Part shown: positions 13,352 through 23,440 of the stretch, in pieces
Position numbering within the stretch: position 1 is the first letter of the stretch
How the letters are laid out: each line of letters begins with the position of its first letter
From: Nelumbo lutea
Taxonomy: Eukaryota; Streptophyta; Magnoliopsida; Proteales; Nelumbonaceae
Direction of reading: 5' to 3'
Length of the DNA stretch: 64,000 nt
Assembly (NCBI GenBank): GCA_022828595.1
Contig: JAKGHH010000004.1
Span: 78,272,270-78,336,269 of the forward strand
Position numbers and translations under genes: made by a program
Notes under the pieces: generated by a model
Databases searched by the model: none
What the model was told of the DNA's origin: nothing
Seen by the model: the letters and a program-made list of their open reading frames with translations, nothing else

Positions 13352-16300
13352 ATGCAGATACTTTTTTGGGATTGGAGAAACAGAAAACAAGTTGCATGCT
13401 TGGAAGAATCTCATATGGATGATGTTACTCAGGTTGGTTGTGAATATTATTTTATCTCTTAAAATCTCATTTTTCAAGTTGGCACTTGCATCTGTTTTCA
13501 TTACTAGGTTTAAATTTTTTCTAGGTCATGAAGTGGGAAGATCAGAGTAACTGCTATAAACATAAACTTTTCTGCTTTCCATCTGTATTCTACTCAATTT
13601 CTGAGACAGTGACATGGAGTTATTTGAAGCCTGAAAGAAATTATCTGCACTAACAGCATCATTCAAAACTAGAAAACTACCATATGTGTTGTAATTTGAT
13701 GTTCTCACCATTAACTTTAAGTTTCATGACTGAAATGTTCATCTTAAATGTCAGATTCAGCTAAATGTTCTCACCATTAACTATGTATTGCATTTGATAA
13801 TTTCATACTGACGGGTTTCAAAATCAAATACCAAGTTCCAAGTGCCAGATTCAGCTATGATGCCCCCAAGTTCTGCAATGTGGATGTGACCTGTTCCATG
13901 CCATATTCACATGTTTAGACACAATTCACTAATATCTTGCTTTTAACTTTTAATTGTTATTGTACATCTAGGCTGTATTTGGTTGCATGTAAAATGGAGG
14001 AAAACAAATGATTTCCTTGAAAATGAGACATAAATTTCTTTATGTTTCTTTTGGAAAATAGATATGAACAGTTTAGAAATATATGATCGTGGCAAGATAT
14101 GAATTGAGAGGAACAACCTCTGTTCAGAAAATGACTTGTGGATAATTAAAGGGAATGCGATATTTCTATAAACTTAGAAGGAAGAGGCCAAACTGGTGCT
14201 TGTCCTCCAACTGGTGCTGCTTATGCAAGCTTAACAGTGAGACTGCAGTTCATCTCCTACTCTCCTGCCCCTTTGTTTTATCTGGGACTGGTTCGCTTCA
14301 CTTTTTGGTTGCAGTTGGCTTCCTCCTGTTAATTTGGGGGAGTTGTTTAACCCTTTTGTTTGTAGCTGTTCTACTAGTAGGGGCAGATTGATGTGGAAAT
14401 GTACAAGGGCAGCAGTGGTTTGAACAGTTTGGGAGGAAAGAAATTCTAGAATATTTGGGGGAAAGGAAAGAAATAAGGAGGCATTGATTGAGGTCATAAT
14501 CCTAAGAGTAGAAAAGTGGGCCAAGACCTTGGTTCTTTTTTTAGACTTTAAAGTAGATGATTGCTTCAGAACTTGGGGGGCTATAGCTGCCTCATCTTCT
14601 AGAAGATAGATTGCAGCAGTGGACTGGTCACCCCTGCCTTGTGGCTGGTCGAAACTAAATTTTGGTGGGAGTTGTGTGGGCAATCTAGGCCCCATTGGAA
14701 TTGGTGGGTTGATCAGGGATGAGGAAGGAAATATTTGTGCCTTCTTCTCAGGTCCAGTTGAGCAAATGGCTTGGCTACAGCAATGTTTTAAAACATGGAG
14801 GTGTGATGCAAGGCGTTCTAGTACGTAGAGGCATGAGGCGTAGTTCAGAACGTAAGAGGCATAAGCCTCCCGAACACAAGGAGGTGTTACCCTCCTTTAG
14901 AGGAGGGGGATGAGGAGGATCTCATTTTTCTTTATTTTTAATAAAAATCTTTTATATTAAGAAAATGAAAATGCATACCACTAGTTGAAGGGGGGGGGTC
15001 TTGTCGAAGCGGAGGTGAGGGAGCGTCTCCGCCTCTTTTCTTTCTTTCGTTTTCTCTTTTCTCTTTTTTCTTTTTCTTTTCTCTTTTTTTTCTTCTCTTC
15101 CCTTCCTTTTCTTTCCCTTCCCTTTCTCTTCTTTTCCTTTTTTTTTCTTTTTTCTTTCTTTTTTTTTCTGTTTTTATATGAGGTGTGCGTGAGGCGCATG
15201 AGGCGTACACCTCTAGCATTCCTCTTGAAAAAAGCTTATGAGGCCTACGCCTCTTGCACCCAATGCGTACTCCTCCCACACCTTTCAAAACACTGGGCTA
15301 CAGCAGAATTCTTGGCAGCTGTTTTTGGTCTTGAGAAAGCCAAGGAGTTGGGTTTTGAAAGGCTAATCATTGGAGATTCCAAATAACCAAATTAGTGGTG
15401 GGCTGATTAAAGAAAGGGGAAGGAGTCTCTTGGCATGTAAGGCATGACCTTAGGAGGTTCAAATGGATTTCTAGGGACATGTCTATTCAAGTCCAATGGG
15501 TTAGAAGGTCTGCCAACTGTTTGGTGGATGGTCTAGCTAAGCAATGAGTACAAAGACAGTCTATGTTTTGGGCTCAGTTGTAATTCTTGGGGTTTAGACA
15601 CAGGGTGTCTATTTATATCCTTCACAATTTCTTGTTGTGCTTCTTTATTTGCTTAATGAATTCATTTTCTGAGTTGCTGATCTGAAAAAAAAAATTCCTT
15701 CAATTTGTACTTGTCTTTTATAAGTCCATTTTTACAGCCATTTTACATGCAATCAAGCACCATAAAATAGAATTTTAAAATCAATGTAAAAATAGAAAGG
15801 ATAGGCTACCGGGAAATAGAAACCTAGCAAATAGATGCAGAAAATTACATTCATAACCCATATCCACTGTATACTGGTCCCTGTACACAGATATTTGGTA
15901 ACAAATACAACAGGAGCTTGTAAAGATGAGAACAAATACCAATTTCTATGGACCTGATGTTAACCACTAAGCCAACTAACGGCACTTGTTCAAGTTCCCT
16001 TCAATCAGTTTATATAAGCATGTATTCTTAATGTTTATGCATACATGAGTTTTTATTATGTCAGAAGCATATTGTAGTCCAAGAAATTAACTGTAGAGTA
16101 GATTACACATTTCTTGATTTCCAAAATTTGTCGCATTGGGCACGTCACATTACTGCCAAATGGTAACTCATGCGGTGCCTATTTATGTAGTTTGCCAGAG
16201 TCTATGCAACATTACTCATGTTCCACCGCTTTCAAAGTTTGCATATGAATCTATCTGTTTCAGAAGGGAAGAACTTGCATTTGTATCTTAATTCCAATTT

Positions 16301-19300
16301 AAATATAGCCTTGGTTCATACTTCACGTTGTTAAAAATTTTTATTGATCACTCACATATACGTACAAATGTGTTTTAGGAGATAATTTATGATCCAATGT
16401 TTTTAAAATGACCCCAGAAATAGAACTGCTTTTCTGTCTGGATGTTGGGCTAATGGTTCATCTGGGTCAAACTAGTCAACCCTCAATGTTATAAATAAAA
16501 TAAAAAACATAAAAAATGATAAAAATACAGAAAATTTATAGAAAATTATAGATTTTTTTGCAGAAAAATTGGGCATGTCTCTAATATTATATATTCATCA
16601 TATTAAATAAAAATAAGTATGATAAGTGAGAATTATTGTTATTTATCTTAATATACAAAAAAGAAAAAGAAAAAGGCAATGATTGTCCAACCTGTGATCC
16701 ACCTACTAGGTCAAATGGTTCAGCAGTTCAACTGGTCGAGTCAATGGGTTGTTGACCAACTCAATGGTATTTTGCAAGTGAGCGGTTCAAGGGTGAAATG
16801 GACTTGGAAATCTGGTTGGGTGATGGGTGAACTTGTTTGACCAGATGGTTTGATTGCAGGTTGAAAATATTGTAATGATCATGCATGTTTGCTAGGGCTT
16901 GCATGTGGACTGTCATGTAAATGGCAGCATGGGTACAGATTTTGATAATGTGGACTGCACACTAAATGCATTTGCATCTCACCTTGTTGACTGATAAAAT
17001 GGGTTATTTCTACCTGGCATCTATACATTCACTTAATTTTCCTTGGGTAGACAGGTTGGGACTCAATTTGTTATATCACAGTTTCCATCTATAACGCTGC
17101 ACTTATTGACAGATATTTGTGCATTACTGACCACCATTTTCTGTTATTTATGAGAAGTGCTTATGGCTTTATATGCCAAATAGAATGCATCTAGGTTTCT
17201 TTTTTTAATCATTCTTTGATCATGTAGCACAGTTTGTCAATGGATGTCTGTTCTAAAGCTTTTTTTCCCACTTCCCTTGATTATTGCCAGGTGCACTTTG
17301 TTCCAGGCCAAGGAAACAAGCTTATTTCAGCTTCTGTTGATGGGCTGATATGCATTTTCAACACTGATGGAGATATCAATGATGATGATAATTTGGAATC
17401 AGTAAGAATGGCTTGTTAATTAGAATCTTCTATCTTTGTGTTCCATTTGTTCATTACTAAAATCAGTTAATGGTTTCATTTAGTTATAGAAGTATGCAAG
17501 ACCATTTTGCCTTTTTCAAGCTTTTTTTCACCCGGCTTTGTCATTATACTTGCTGAAAAAGGCTCATTGATGTAAGTTGCAGAGTGGCCTTCACAGGCAG
17601 CAAATAAAGTTAGTAGTTTCAATGCATGTTCTTTCTGATAGGAATATCTGTCAAAAAAAGTGTTCACAGGCAGAAAATAAGGTGTGGCTAATCCAGAAAG
17701 AAGCCTAGAATTTCTGACATTTCATGCAAGTTTTACAAGGATGGCTCTTGATAAAGTTTGAATTCCTATAAAAAAATATATAGTTTGAAATTCAGGCTAT
17801 GCCAAATTAGCGCTTTATATGCCTTGGCAAAACAAAGGGTATTTTGTTCTCAACATCTAACCATATTTTATACTTACAAACTTAGCAGGTGATGAATGTA
17901 GGGACTTCAATTGGAAACGTAGGATTTTTCGGAGAGATGAACCAAAAACTTTGGTGTTTGACACATATTGAAACTCTAAGGTATCAAAGAAAATTTTAGT
18001 CTTGGATTAATTAATCATCTCTAATATTTTTCATACCTGCTTTCCTGTAGTGCATCCATAACTGATGGCATTTTTTCTACCCCGAATTTGACTGTAGAGT
18101 TCACTGTCTGGCTGATTATGTTGGCCTTTTCCATGTGGGAATGAAGCATATCATAGGCATATCTCTATGAATTAGGCATTTTTTATACTTTATTTTTTAA
18201 TGTTATGTTTCTATTATATTATCTTTTCCCCTCTGTAGATGTGAAAGTTTTCCTTGGGGCATGACATCATACTTCCTGTGGATAGTCCTCCATCTTAGTG
18301 TACGAGGTTTTGGTGATGTAGGGATACTGGGATAGGTAGGGGTTCTATGGTTGTGGAACCTAAAAGATTAAACATTACAAATTAAAGAGCGAAATTTCAT
18401 TATGCAATGTTGGGCTTAGGAAAAAAATTGGGGTTTAGTTACAAGAATTGGACATTGCCAGACTTGTTTAACAGAAGGAATCAATTATGGGGCTGCTTTA
18501 ATCTTGATCTTGCCCTGCAAAAAAGAACAAGAACTAAAATGCATCTTGAACTTCATTAAAGGTCATCACTTATAATTAAGAGAACTCCATTAAAGGTTTT
18601 ATTTTATTTTCTTTTTATACAAGAGATCACATTAAAGATCTTAAAGAATTCAAAGGAGTATGTCAATATTGTTCTAGCCAGCAGGGAAGAAAAAGAAACC
18701 TTAATTTTATTTATTAACTCTAAGACCGGTTCCTAACAAGATAATGCATGATGACTCGTAATGTGTTATTTGTGTTGTCTAGATGACTCGTATTTCAGCT
18801 ATATTGAGATGATTCAGCCAGTCCAAACTGTCTTTAATATAGTGGACCAACTATTGGTGTCTGTTAACTTCCCTAGTCCACCTGGCAGTTGAAAACTTCA
18901 TTTATTTGTTTTCATTAACAAATGCATAGAGAAAAAGGTTTTATTTCTCCATGTGGTGGGGTTGGTTGGACTAAAAAAATGTGGCTCACGAATAGAAGGT
19001 GGAGCATGGAACACAAAGACCCTTTTAGTTTTACCTAGTTACACATGGAAGGTCTCTCTCTCTCTCTGGTTAGATGATTTGATTAACAAATTCTATGCCT
19101 GTACATCTTGCTCTTTACAGTATTTGGGATTGGAGAAATGGAAGAAATGAGGCCAACTTTGAGGATGCTCGTTCATCAGCCTCTGATAATTGGACTCTAG
19201 ATCATGTGAGTCGGTCTTGTTTCATGAAATAGAATGCTTGATCTTTTTCATTCACCAGATTGTTATGGGCATCTTCATATTACTTCTACCAGATAGTGTT

Positions 19301-20316
19301 CTCGGCATTATTTATTGGGACACATTCATTCAAATGTAAACTGGGGTTCCATCACCTTTCATTCTTAACTTGCCTTTGTGGAACCCCCGCCCCTGCCAAC
19401 AACAACAAATTAAAAGATCAATAAAAAACAATGAACGTTGAACCGAACCAAATTACCTGTCTTGTTACCCTGCAATGAACCATAAAAATGTTGAGATTTT
19501 ACTCAACTAACAATTCTTCCCAAAAACTCATGTCCTTGCCATCTCAATTGTTTTGAGTGTTTTTAGACCATGGTCTTGAAGGGGAAAAATTTAGTGCCGG
19601 ACTTGTGATTGATGATACATCCTACATATTTTGGGATCACATGCCTTTCAGATATACTACGAAAGAAAGATCCATGCTGCAAGATGCAGTTAAATGGACA
19701 ACATTTGTCATGTATGATGTACCACCAGAAAGGCATTGCCGTCCTGGAACATGCGATTCTCAGTATCCAGGTCTAAAGTATTGATACATGTCGACCATTC
19801 AAAATGCACAATACACTTTTTTTTTTTTGTATCGTGCATGTCAATATTTTAAACCTTCCTTGGGATACAATGTAATTGTTATCCCTCATGGTGTATTTAA
19901 TTCTCGTAGATGACCAATCTAGTTTTCTCATTATCAAAATTTCTACCTTCCAGGTTGATTATTTTGTTGATTGCCACTACTCAGCAGTCAATGATCGTTT
20001 GTGGGTGATTGGCGGCACAAATGCTGGCACTTTGGGATATTTTCCTGTAAATTACAAGGGAGTGGGAGCGATATGCTCTCCAGAAGCTACACTCGAGGGT
20101 GGACACACAGGTGTTGTGAGAACTGTGTTGCCTATTTCAAGCCTGCATGGTGGCCCTCTTCATACCCGAGGCATTTTTGGATGGACGGGTGGTGAGGATG
20201 GTCGCTTATGTTGCTGGTTGTCAGATGAATCTTCTGAAACAAAACATTCCTGGATTTCAAGCTCGTTGGTTATGAAGTCTCCAAGAACTCACAAGAATAG
20301 GCACCATCCTTACTAG
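6871..20316 (+). CDS. WDR89: WDR89-like WD40-repeat protein (8 coding exons)
   Basis: Coding exons are 6871-6992, 7488-7695, 11018-11113, 13358-13432, 17291-17401, 17889-17980, 19121-19205 and 19954-20316. All introns are GT-AG and the exons join in one frame to 383 residues, matching the length of WDR89 (387 in human). WD40 signatures include SCSSDGTIRSWDTRT (exon 2), ILFWDWRN (exon 4), SASVDGLICIFN (exon 5) and IWDWRN (exon 7). The last exon has WVIGGTNAG and GWTGGEDGRLCCW. WD40 proteins of this type fold as beta-propellers and serve as protein-binding scaffolds; a specific plant role is not shown by the sequence. The start is the first ATG (MEMDIDDPA), after a short leader. The introns hold LINE and hAT insertions. 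No coding exon is visibly broken, so the gene looks functional. Confidence 0.93.
8063..8384 (-). mobile_element. 5'-truncated LINE-1 fragment in WD-gene intron 2
   Basis: On the - strand a frame ending at stop 8139-8141 reads 80-odd residues of the extreme C-terminus of plant LINE ORF2, including MWAVWSESNNRIFEKKST (compare the usual VWxERNNRIF). The piece is flanked by a perfect 20-bp direct repeat AGCTCAAGTTTGCAAAATAT (8043-8062 and 8385-8404), the target duplication expected from target-primed reverse transcription. A short T run after the left repeat represents the poly(A) tail. It has no start codon and is heavily 5'-truncated. Confidence 0.85.
8690..9620. repeat. Diverged direct repeats in intron 2
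   Basis: The sequence around 8690-8900 (AGCAAGATGAAGAAACA, then GGGGCTAAAAG, then GTTACATAATAACATTC) recurs in diverged form at 9405-9620 (AGCAAGATGAGAAAACA, then GGGGTGTAAAAG, then GTTACCAAGTAACATTT). A third related piece occurs at 8920-9020 and 10795-10880 (TCAAGAATCcatGGAGTGTT against TCAAGAATCtatAGAGTGTT). The repeats point to an old duplicated or retroposed unit of unknown class into which LINEs later inserted. Confidence 0.45.
9613..10310 (+). pseudogene. LINE-1 ORF2 C-terminus with RNase H domain
   Basis: A 5'-truncated LINE starts at RNNRIFLGQEKT. It continues into a plant-type RNase H (RVT_3) domain with KLNFDGSSLGNPGPSGVGG, LRAEVMALLQGL and EGDSKLVIGWMQ, and ends ENGMADTLAKQG...FWACL with a stop at 10219-10221. 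An in-frame TAA at 10006-10008 breaks the domain between LVKQWGMQ and LEVEGDSK. The downstream tail AATGAAAGTTTTCCTATCAAAAAA is a typical LINE 3' end. It lies in sense orientation in intron 2 of the WD-repeat gene. Confidence 0.85.
10311..10622 (+). pseudogene. Second, shorter LINE-1 RNase H tail
   Basis: Immediately after the first LINE tail, the sequence again reads GDSKLVLSWSQ and, after a frameshift, ANAFADALAKQGAGRDQIFW, followed by a 3' UTR and A-rich tail at 10611-10625. It is the last quarter of an RNase H domain from a related LINE. It represents either a second truncated insertion into the first tail or a tandem copy. Confidence 0.7.
10650..10798 (+). mobile_element. Third LINE 3'-tail fragment
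   Basis: The 3' end reads GTAAAACTTTTCGTTTTATAG then ATCAAAAAAG, the same tail type as the two LINEs upstream. The flanks GTTATGTGCAAGGGGTCC (about 10632) and GTTACGTACAAGGGTCC (about 10799) look like a worn target duplication. Only about 150 bp of element remains. Confidence 0.4.
11994..12439. mobile_element. hAT-type MITE in WD-gene intron 3
   Basis: A 446-bp element starts CAGGGGTGTAATCGAGTTGA and ends in the complement of TAGGGGTGTAAGTGAGTTGA. It is flanked by GTTTGTAG (11986-11993) and GCCTGTAG (12440-12447), an 8-bp target duplication with two C/T differences. The interior is rich in GAGCTCGA-type motifs at the ends and AT-rich in the middle (12100-12260). Confidence 0.65.
12577..12996. 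mobile_element. hAT-type MITE in WD-gene intron 3
   Basis: A 420-bp element starts TAGGGGTGTTCATTGTTTGG and ends AGCACCCCTA. It is flanked by a perfect 8-bp repeat AATCTTGG (12569-12576 and 12997-13004). The arms carry repeated CGGTTTGGTT/AACCAAACCG motifs, and it has no coding capacity. It is one of the best-defined small elements in the window. Confidence 0.85.
13313..13350 (+). repeat. (TG)n microsatellite beside splice acceptor
   Basis: An uninterrupted run of about 18 TG units ends at 13350. The sequence CATGCAG that follows is the acceptor of exon 4 of the WD-repeat gene (exon starts 13358). The run occupies the place where a polypyrimidine tract is expected. Confidence 0.9.
14155..15694 (+). 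pseudogene. LINE-1 ORF2 C-terminus split by a hAT element
   Basis: The left part reads a zinc-binding zf-RVT segment (CCLCKLNSETAVHLLLSCPF) and then an RNase H start (KLNFGGSCVGNLGPIG...SGPV). The domain resumes after 15303 with TAEFLAAVFGLEKAKELG and IIGDSK, and ends SANCLVDGLAKQ...MFWAQL. The poly(A) tail is at 15685-15693. Several frameshifts and stops are present. A 515-bp hAT-type element (14781-15295) interrupts the RNase H domain. It lies in sense orientation in intron 4 of the WD-repeat gene. Confidence 0.85.
14781..15295. mobile_element. hAT-type element inserted in LINE RNase H
   Basis: The element begins CAATGTTTTAAAACATGGAG and ends TTTCAAAACACTG, so its termini match the CAGTGTTTT consensus. 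It is flanked by a perfect 8-bp repeat GGCTACAG (14773-14780 and 15296-15303), diagnostic of hAT transposition. The interior has many GAGGC(G/A) motifs and a strand-asymmetric TTTTCTTTCTC tract at 15033-15170. Lysine/glutamate-rich or phenylalanine-rich open frames across that tract are by-products of composition. Confidence 0.9.
16395..16872. mobile_element. hAT-type MITE in WD-gene intron 4
   Basis: The ends CAATGTTTTTAAAATG and TTGAAAATATTG are inverted and match the family of the element at 14781. The flanks TTATGATC (16387-16394) and TAATGATC (16873-16880) form an 8-bp target duplication with one mismatch. The arms carry GGTTCAACTGGTC-type motifs shared with the elements at 20714 and 38191. 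Confidence 0.75.
19557..19784 (+). other. Orphan open frame in WD-gene intron 7
   Basis: A 75-codon frame lies inside the last intron of the WD-repeat gene, with relatively even amino-acid use (for example GLVIDDTSYIFWDHMPF and VMYDVPPERH). It is preceded by a polypyrimidine-AG (TGAGTGTTTTTAG at 19553-19565). I do not recognise it. The neighbouring WD exons join in frame without it and the normal WDR89 length is reached without it, so it is probably not a constitutive exon. It may be a fragment of a captured gene or an alternative exon. Confidence 0.3.
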
Positions 20317-20713
20317 TGAATCACCATTGCACTTGGATGAGTCATCCAGCTTTGTGCCTCATTTTTGTTTATTATCTGCCACAAAGTCCCACCAAAACCA
20401 CTTTTGCGCCTCCAACCCAAAAATTGTTGTAATTGAAATGACCACAGACTTTGTTACAAATTTGGGGTCTGTAACCTATTTTTTTTAACATTTTGATTGC
20501 ATGTAAAATGAAGGAAAACAGATGGTTTCAAAGAATTTACGATTTTATGGTGAGTGGTTGTACATAAAATGACCATGGAAAGTGAATGTTTTCCATTTGG
20601 TTGCATCAAGTGCAGGAACGTAGATTTGTCTAAAAATTGCCATTTTACAACATTTGGTTGCATGTAAAATGGTTGTGGAAAATGAAGAGTTTAAAAGAAA
20701 AAGATGCTTGCTT

Positions 20714-20946
20714 CATGGTTTTTAAAAACGAACTGGTCAGGGGTCTGGTTACTGGTTTCAATGGTCTGACCGTTTGACCTGAACGGCTGGCCTGTTCTGA
20801 CAAAAAAATAAAAAATGGAAAGCAGTCAAAACCGTTTGAACAGTTTGAACAGTTAATTGGCTGATTTAGCGGTTTGGTGACCAAAATCAATGGTTTTGGG
20901 GGAAAAACGGAACCGGTCAGGTGACCATCCGATTTTGAAAACCATG
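20714..20946. mobile_element. hAT-type MITE downstream of the WD-repeat gene
   Basis: A 233-bp element starts CATGGTTTTTAAAAACG and ends TTTTGAAAACCATG. It is flanked by GCTTGCTT (20706-20713) and GCTTGTTT (20947-20954), an 8-bp duplication with one mismatch. The interior has repeated ACTGGT, GGTCTG and GGTTTGG motifs. It lies about 400 bp beyond the stop codon. Confidence 0.75.
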
Positions 20947-20954
20947 GCTTGTTT

Positions 20955-22058
20955 GCATGAAAATGAAGAAAAAAAATGATTTCTTAGAATTTACTATTTT
21001 ATAGTGTTGTACACCATACAATGACATTCGTTGTGGTAGACCAGTAGTCCTGTTTTGTGTTTTCCAAAGATTAATGACATGCTTTCTTAAATCATAATTT
21101 CAGTGAAATCATTCAAATTTCCTTTGTTTTTTATGCTACTAAAAGTCAGCTGGAGTACAAACGTTATGAACAATAAATTCTTGTAAATCCTCCGAGTCAT
21201 TTTATCAACATACGTTGGTTGTTTCTGATTCATATCCTGCAATATTAATGTTTTTCTCAACTATTCAGATTTATTTTCCAAATAAAACAAGATAGCAGGA
21301 AAATTCGTTGTGCCCCATTTTATGCGCAACTAACCCGTCTTTGGACACCATTTTTTCATATTGGGGTTTTTATTTTTCAATATGAGCCTACTTAACCCTA
21401 GTTATTGGGAAATTTAGTTAAATTCCTTGATTGTAACACCAACTTTTGAAATCAGAAAGTATTCAACCGGTCTTTGGTTTCAATATGAGCCTACTTAACC
21501 CTAGTTATTGGGAAATTTAGTTAAATTCCTTGATTGTAACACCAACTTTTGAAAGCAGAAAGGTATTCAATATTCTCTGACGATTGAAATCTGTAGGGTT
21601 GTGGCTTTTATTAGGGAGAATGATGCTCAAAGTACATTTTGGATAGGTATCAAGTAGGAATTGATGTCAATTCACGGATGGATATGGATGCATAGAATAT
21701 GGGTTTTTAACCTTTTGAATGTTTATAGTTTTACAGTAAAAATCAGAAATTTGCATTGGACCTGTCCGTACTTGTCCATTTTCTTTTTTTAATGAAAAAA
21801 AAAGCTTAAATAGTAATTAGAAGCGTGGAATGAAAGTGATTTACTCATGCAGGGAAGGGCTAAGGACTACGAATGCGTTCGAAAAAGTGGGATGTTAATC
21901 GGGTTGTTTGGTCTCACCACAATAAGTATTACGTTGCTAAAACTTATTTGACAGACAAAATTACAGAGCTCTCATACCTTCTTTTATACAGAGTTCTCAT
22001 TGCACATGCATTTGGGCCTATTCTATAATGAGCCAAAATCCATAGTGCAGGATAACTG
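20955..22058. other. Intergenic DNA between WD gene and copia
   Basis: No gene is recognised. A tandem duplication at 21378-21570 is listed separately. The stretch just before the copia LTR carries one copy of its target duplication (AACTG, 22054-22058). Confidence 0.3.
21378..21570. repeat. Recent 103-bp tandem duplication
   Basis: The block starting CAATATGAGCCTACTTAACC at 21378 repeats at 21481 and stays near-identical to about 21570. The copies differ only by small changes (AAATCAG against AAAGCAG and one added G). The low divergence indicates a recent local event. Confidence 0.85.
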
Positions 22059-22223
22059 TGTTAGAATACTACGGTTAGTTATAACTAACCGACTGCTGTA
22101 ATTTGCCACGTGTCCATGTGGGCAAAGTCGGTGACTCATCACCTCTCTCTATATGTATCTCTGTACATGTAAACTATCAACACAAATGAAAAATTCTTGC
22201 TATGTCTCGATACCATTCTTACA
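22059..22223 (+). repeat. 5' LTR of copia at 22-26.5 kb
   Basis: 165 bp, starting TGTTAGAATACTACGG and ending CATTCTTACA. It carries ACCTCTCTCTATATGTATC, the short-repeat region that is greatly expanded in the 3' LTR. Confidence 0.92.
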
Positions 22224-22235
22224 TGGTATCAGAGC
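22224..22235 (+). other. Primer-binding site of copia
   Basis: TGGTATCAGAGC matches the 3' end of plant initiator tRNA-Met. It directly adjoins the 5' LTR end. Confidence 0.9.
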
Positions 22236-22474
22236 GGCGATCTGTGTCCCCTTGTTTCCTCTGCATTCCTCGTTTCTTTTCTTCAAATCTTGATCTGGTT
22301 TGAGGTCGGTGGATCTTGATCAAGCTGTGCTTCCTCTGCTCAGCAATTGTTGATCCAGTCGTGCTTGCTCTGTTCAACGATTCTTGATCCGGTCATCTCC
22401 TTGCAACTCTTGACTCAATCGCAATTGGCACTTTCTTAATTGAGCTATTTCTCTGCAACTGTCTTGCTATTTTC

Positions 22475-23440
22475 ATGGAGATTGAACACAACTCTCCTTA
22501 TTGTCTTTCTTCTTTGGACAGTCCAAGAATGATGCTTGTGTCCTGTCCTCTCACCAGCGACAATTATCCCATGTGGCAAAGAGCAATGATCAATGCCCTG
22601 GAAGCAAAGAATAAATTCGTCTTTGTTGATGAATCTCTGCCAAAACCGGCAGCTTGTGCTGCAGAATTCAGTGCTTGGACCAAATGCAACGCAATGGTCA
22701 TTGCGTGGATCTTCAACTCCTTAGCAAAGGAAGTCTACAACAATGTAGCATTCGTCGACACAACAGCAGAAATCTGGAAAGAACTCCATGATTGTTTTTC
22801 AAAAGGAAACATTCCTTGGATATACAAATTGAAGTGAGACTTGGCACTGTTGCGTCAAGACGATCTCACCGTCGGTGCATATTTTACAAAACTTAAGACA
22901 CTTTGGGATGAACTAAATTCTCTCATGGTGTACCTTGAATACACTTGTGGAGCTGCCAAGATTTTCTCAATGGAGCGTGACAGAGACAGACTCCAATTTT
23001 TAATGGGTCTCAACAAATCGTTTAATACGATTCGATCAAACATTCTTGGATTTGAGCCTTTGCCTACCTTAAACAAGGCCTATGCCCTCATAATACAAGA
23101 GGAGCATCACCAACAAATGATGGTTCCCCGTTCTTTGCAACCTGAAGCTGCAATACTCACGACAAGGGATACAGGGATCGATGTTATGCTCTCTTTGGAT
23201 ATCCTCCAAACTAGAATCGGCATTGAAATGACAAAACGCCAACTGATGACTCTCACCCGATCTGTTGTTCTTACAGTTACAGATAATACAAACCAACCAA
23301 ATACATCAATGATTCAGAACTTATCAGTGGTTGGCCTAACTATGAACCAATACACTCAATTGATCTCTCTCCTGAATAGAGAATCAACTGACTTTGTAGC
23401 CTCAGTCTCAGATAGTAAGAATACTGTTCCTATCATTGAA
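22475..23440 (+). pseudogene. copia gag remnant
   Basis: The frame starts MEIEHNSPYCLSSLDSPRMM and continues with the copia gag signature NYPMWQRAMINALEAKNK, NAMVIAWIFNSLAKEV and IWKELHDCFSKGN. A TGA at 22835-22837 replaces the tryptophan or cysteine codon expected in LK-x-DLALL. The frame then continues with LKTLWDELNSL, RDRLQFLMGLNKSF and INTIRSNILG-type sequence. A zinc-knuckle is not evident. The protein would package element RNA, but this copy cannot encode it intact. Confidence 0.88.

Noticed and set aside
14938..15386. Lysine/glutamate-rich and phenylalanine-rich proteins
   Set aside because: Both strands are open only because of the polypyrimidine tract in the hAT element; there is no start context or homology.
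19557..19784. Ninth coding exon of WDR89
   Set aside because: Exons 7 and 8 join in phase without it and the protein already reaches the family length.
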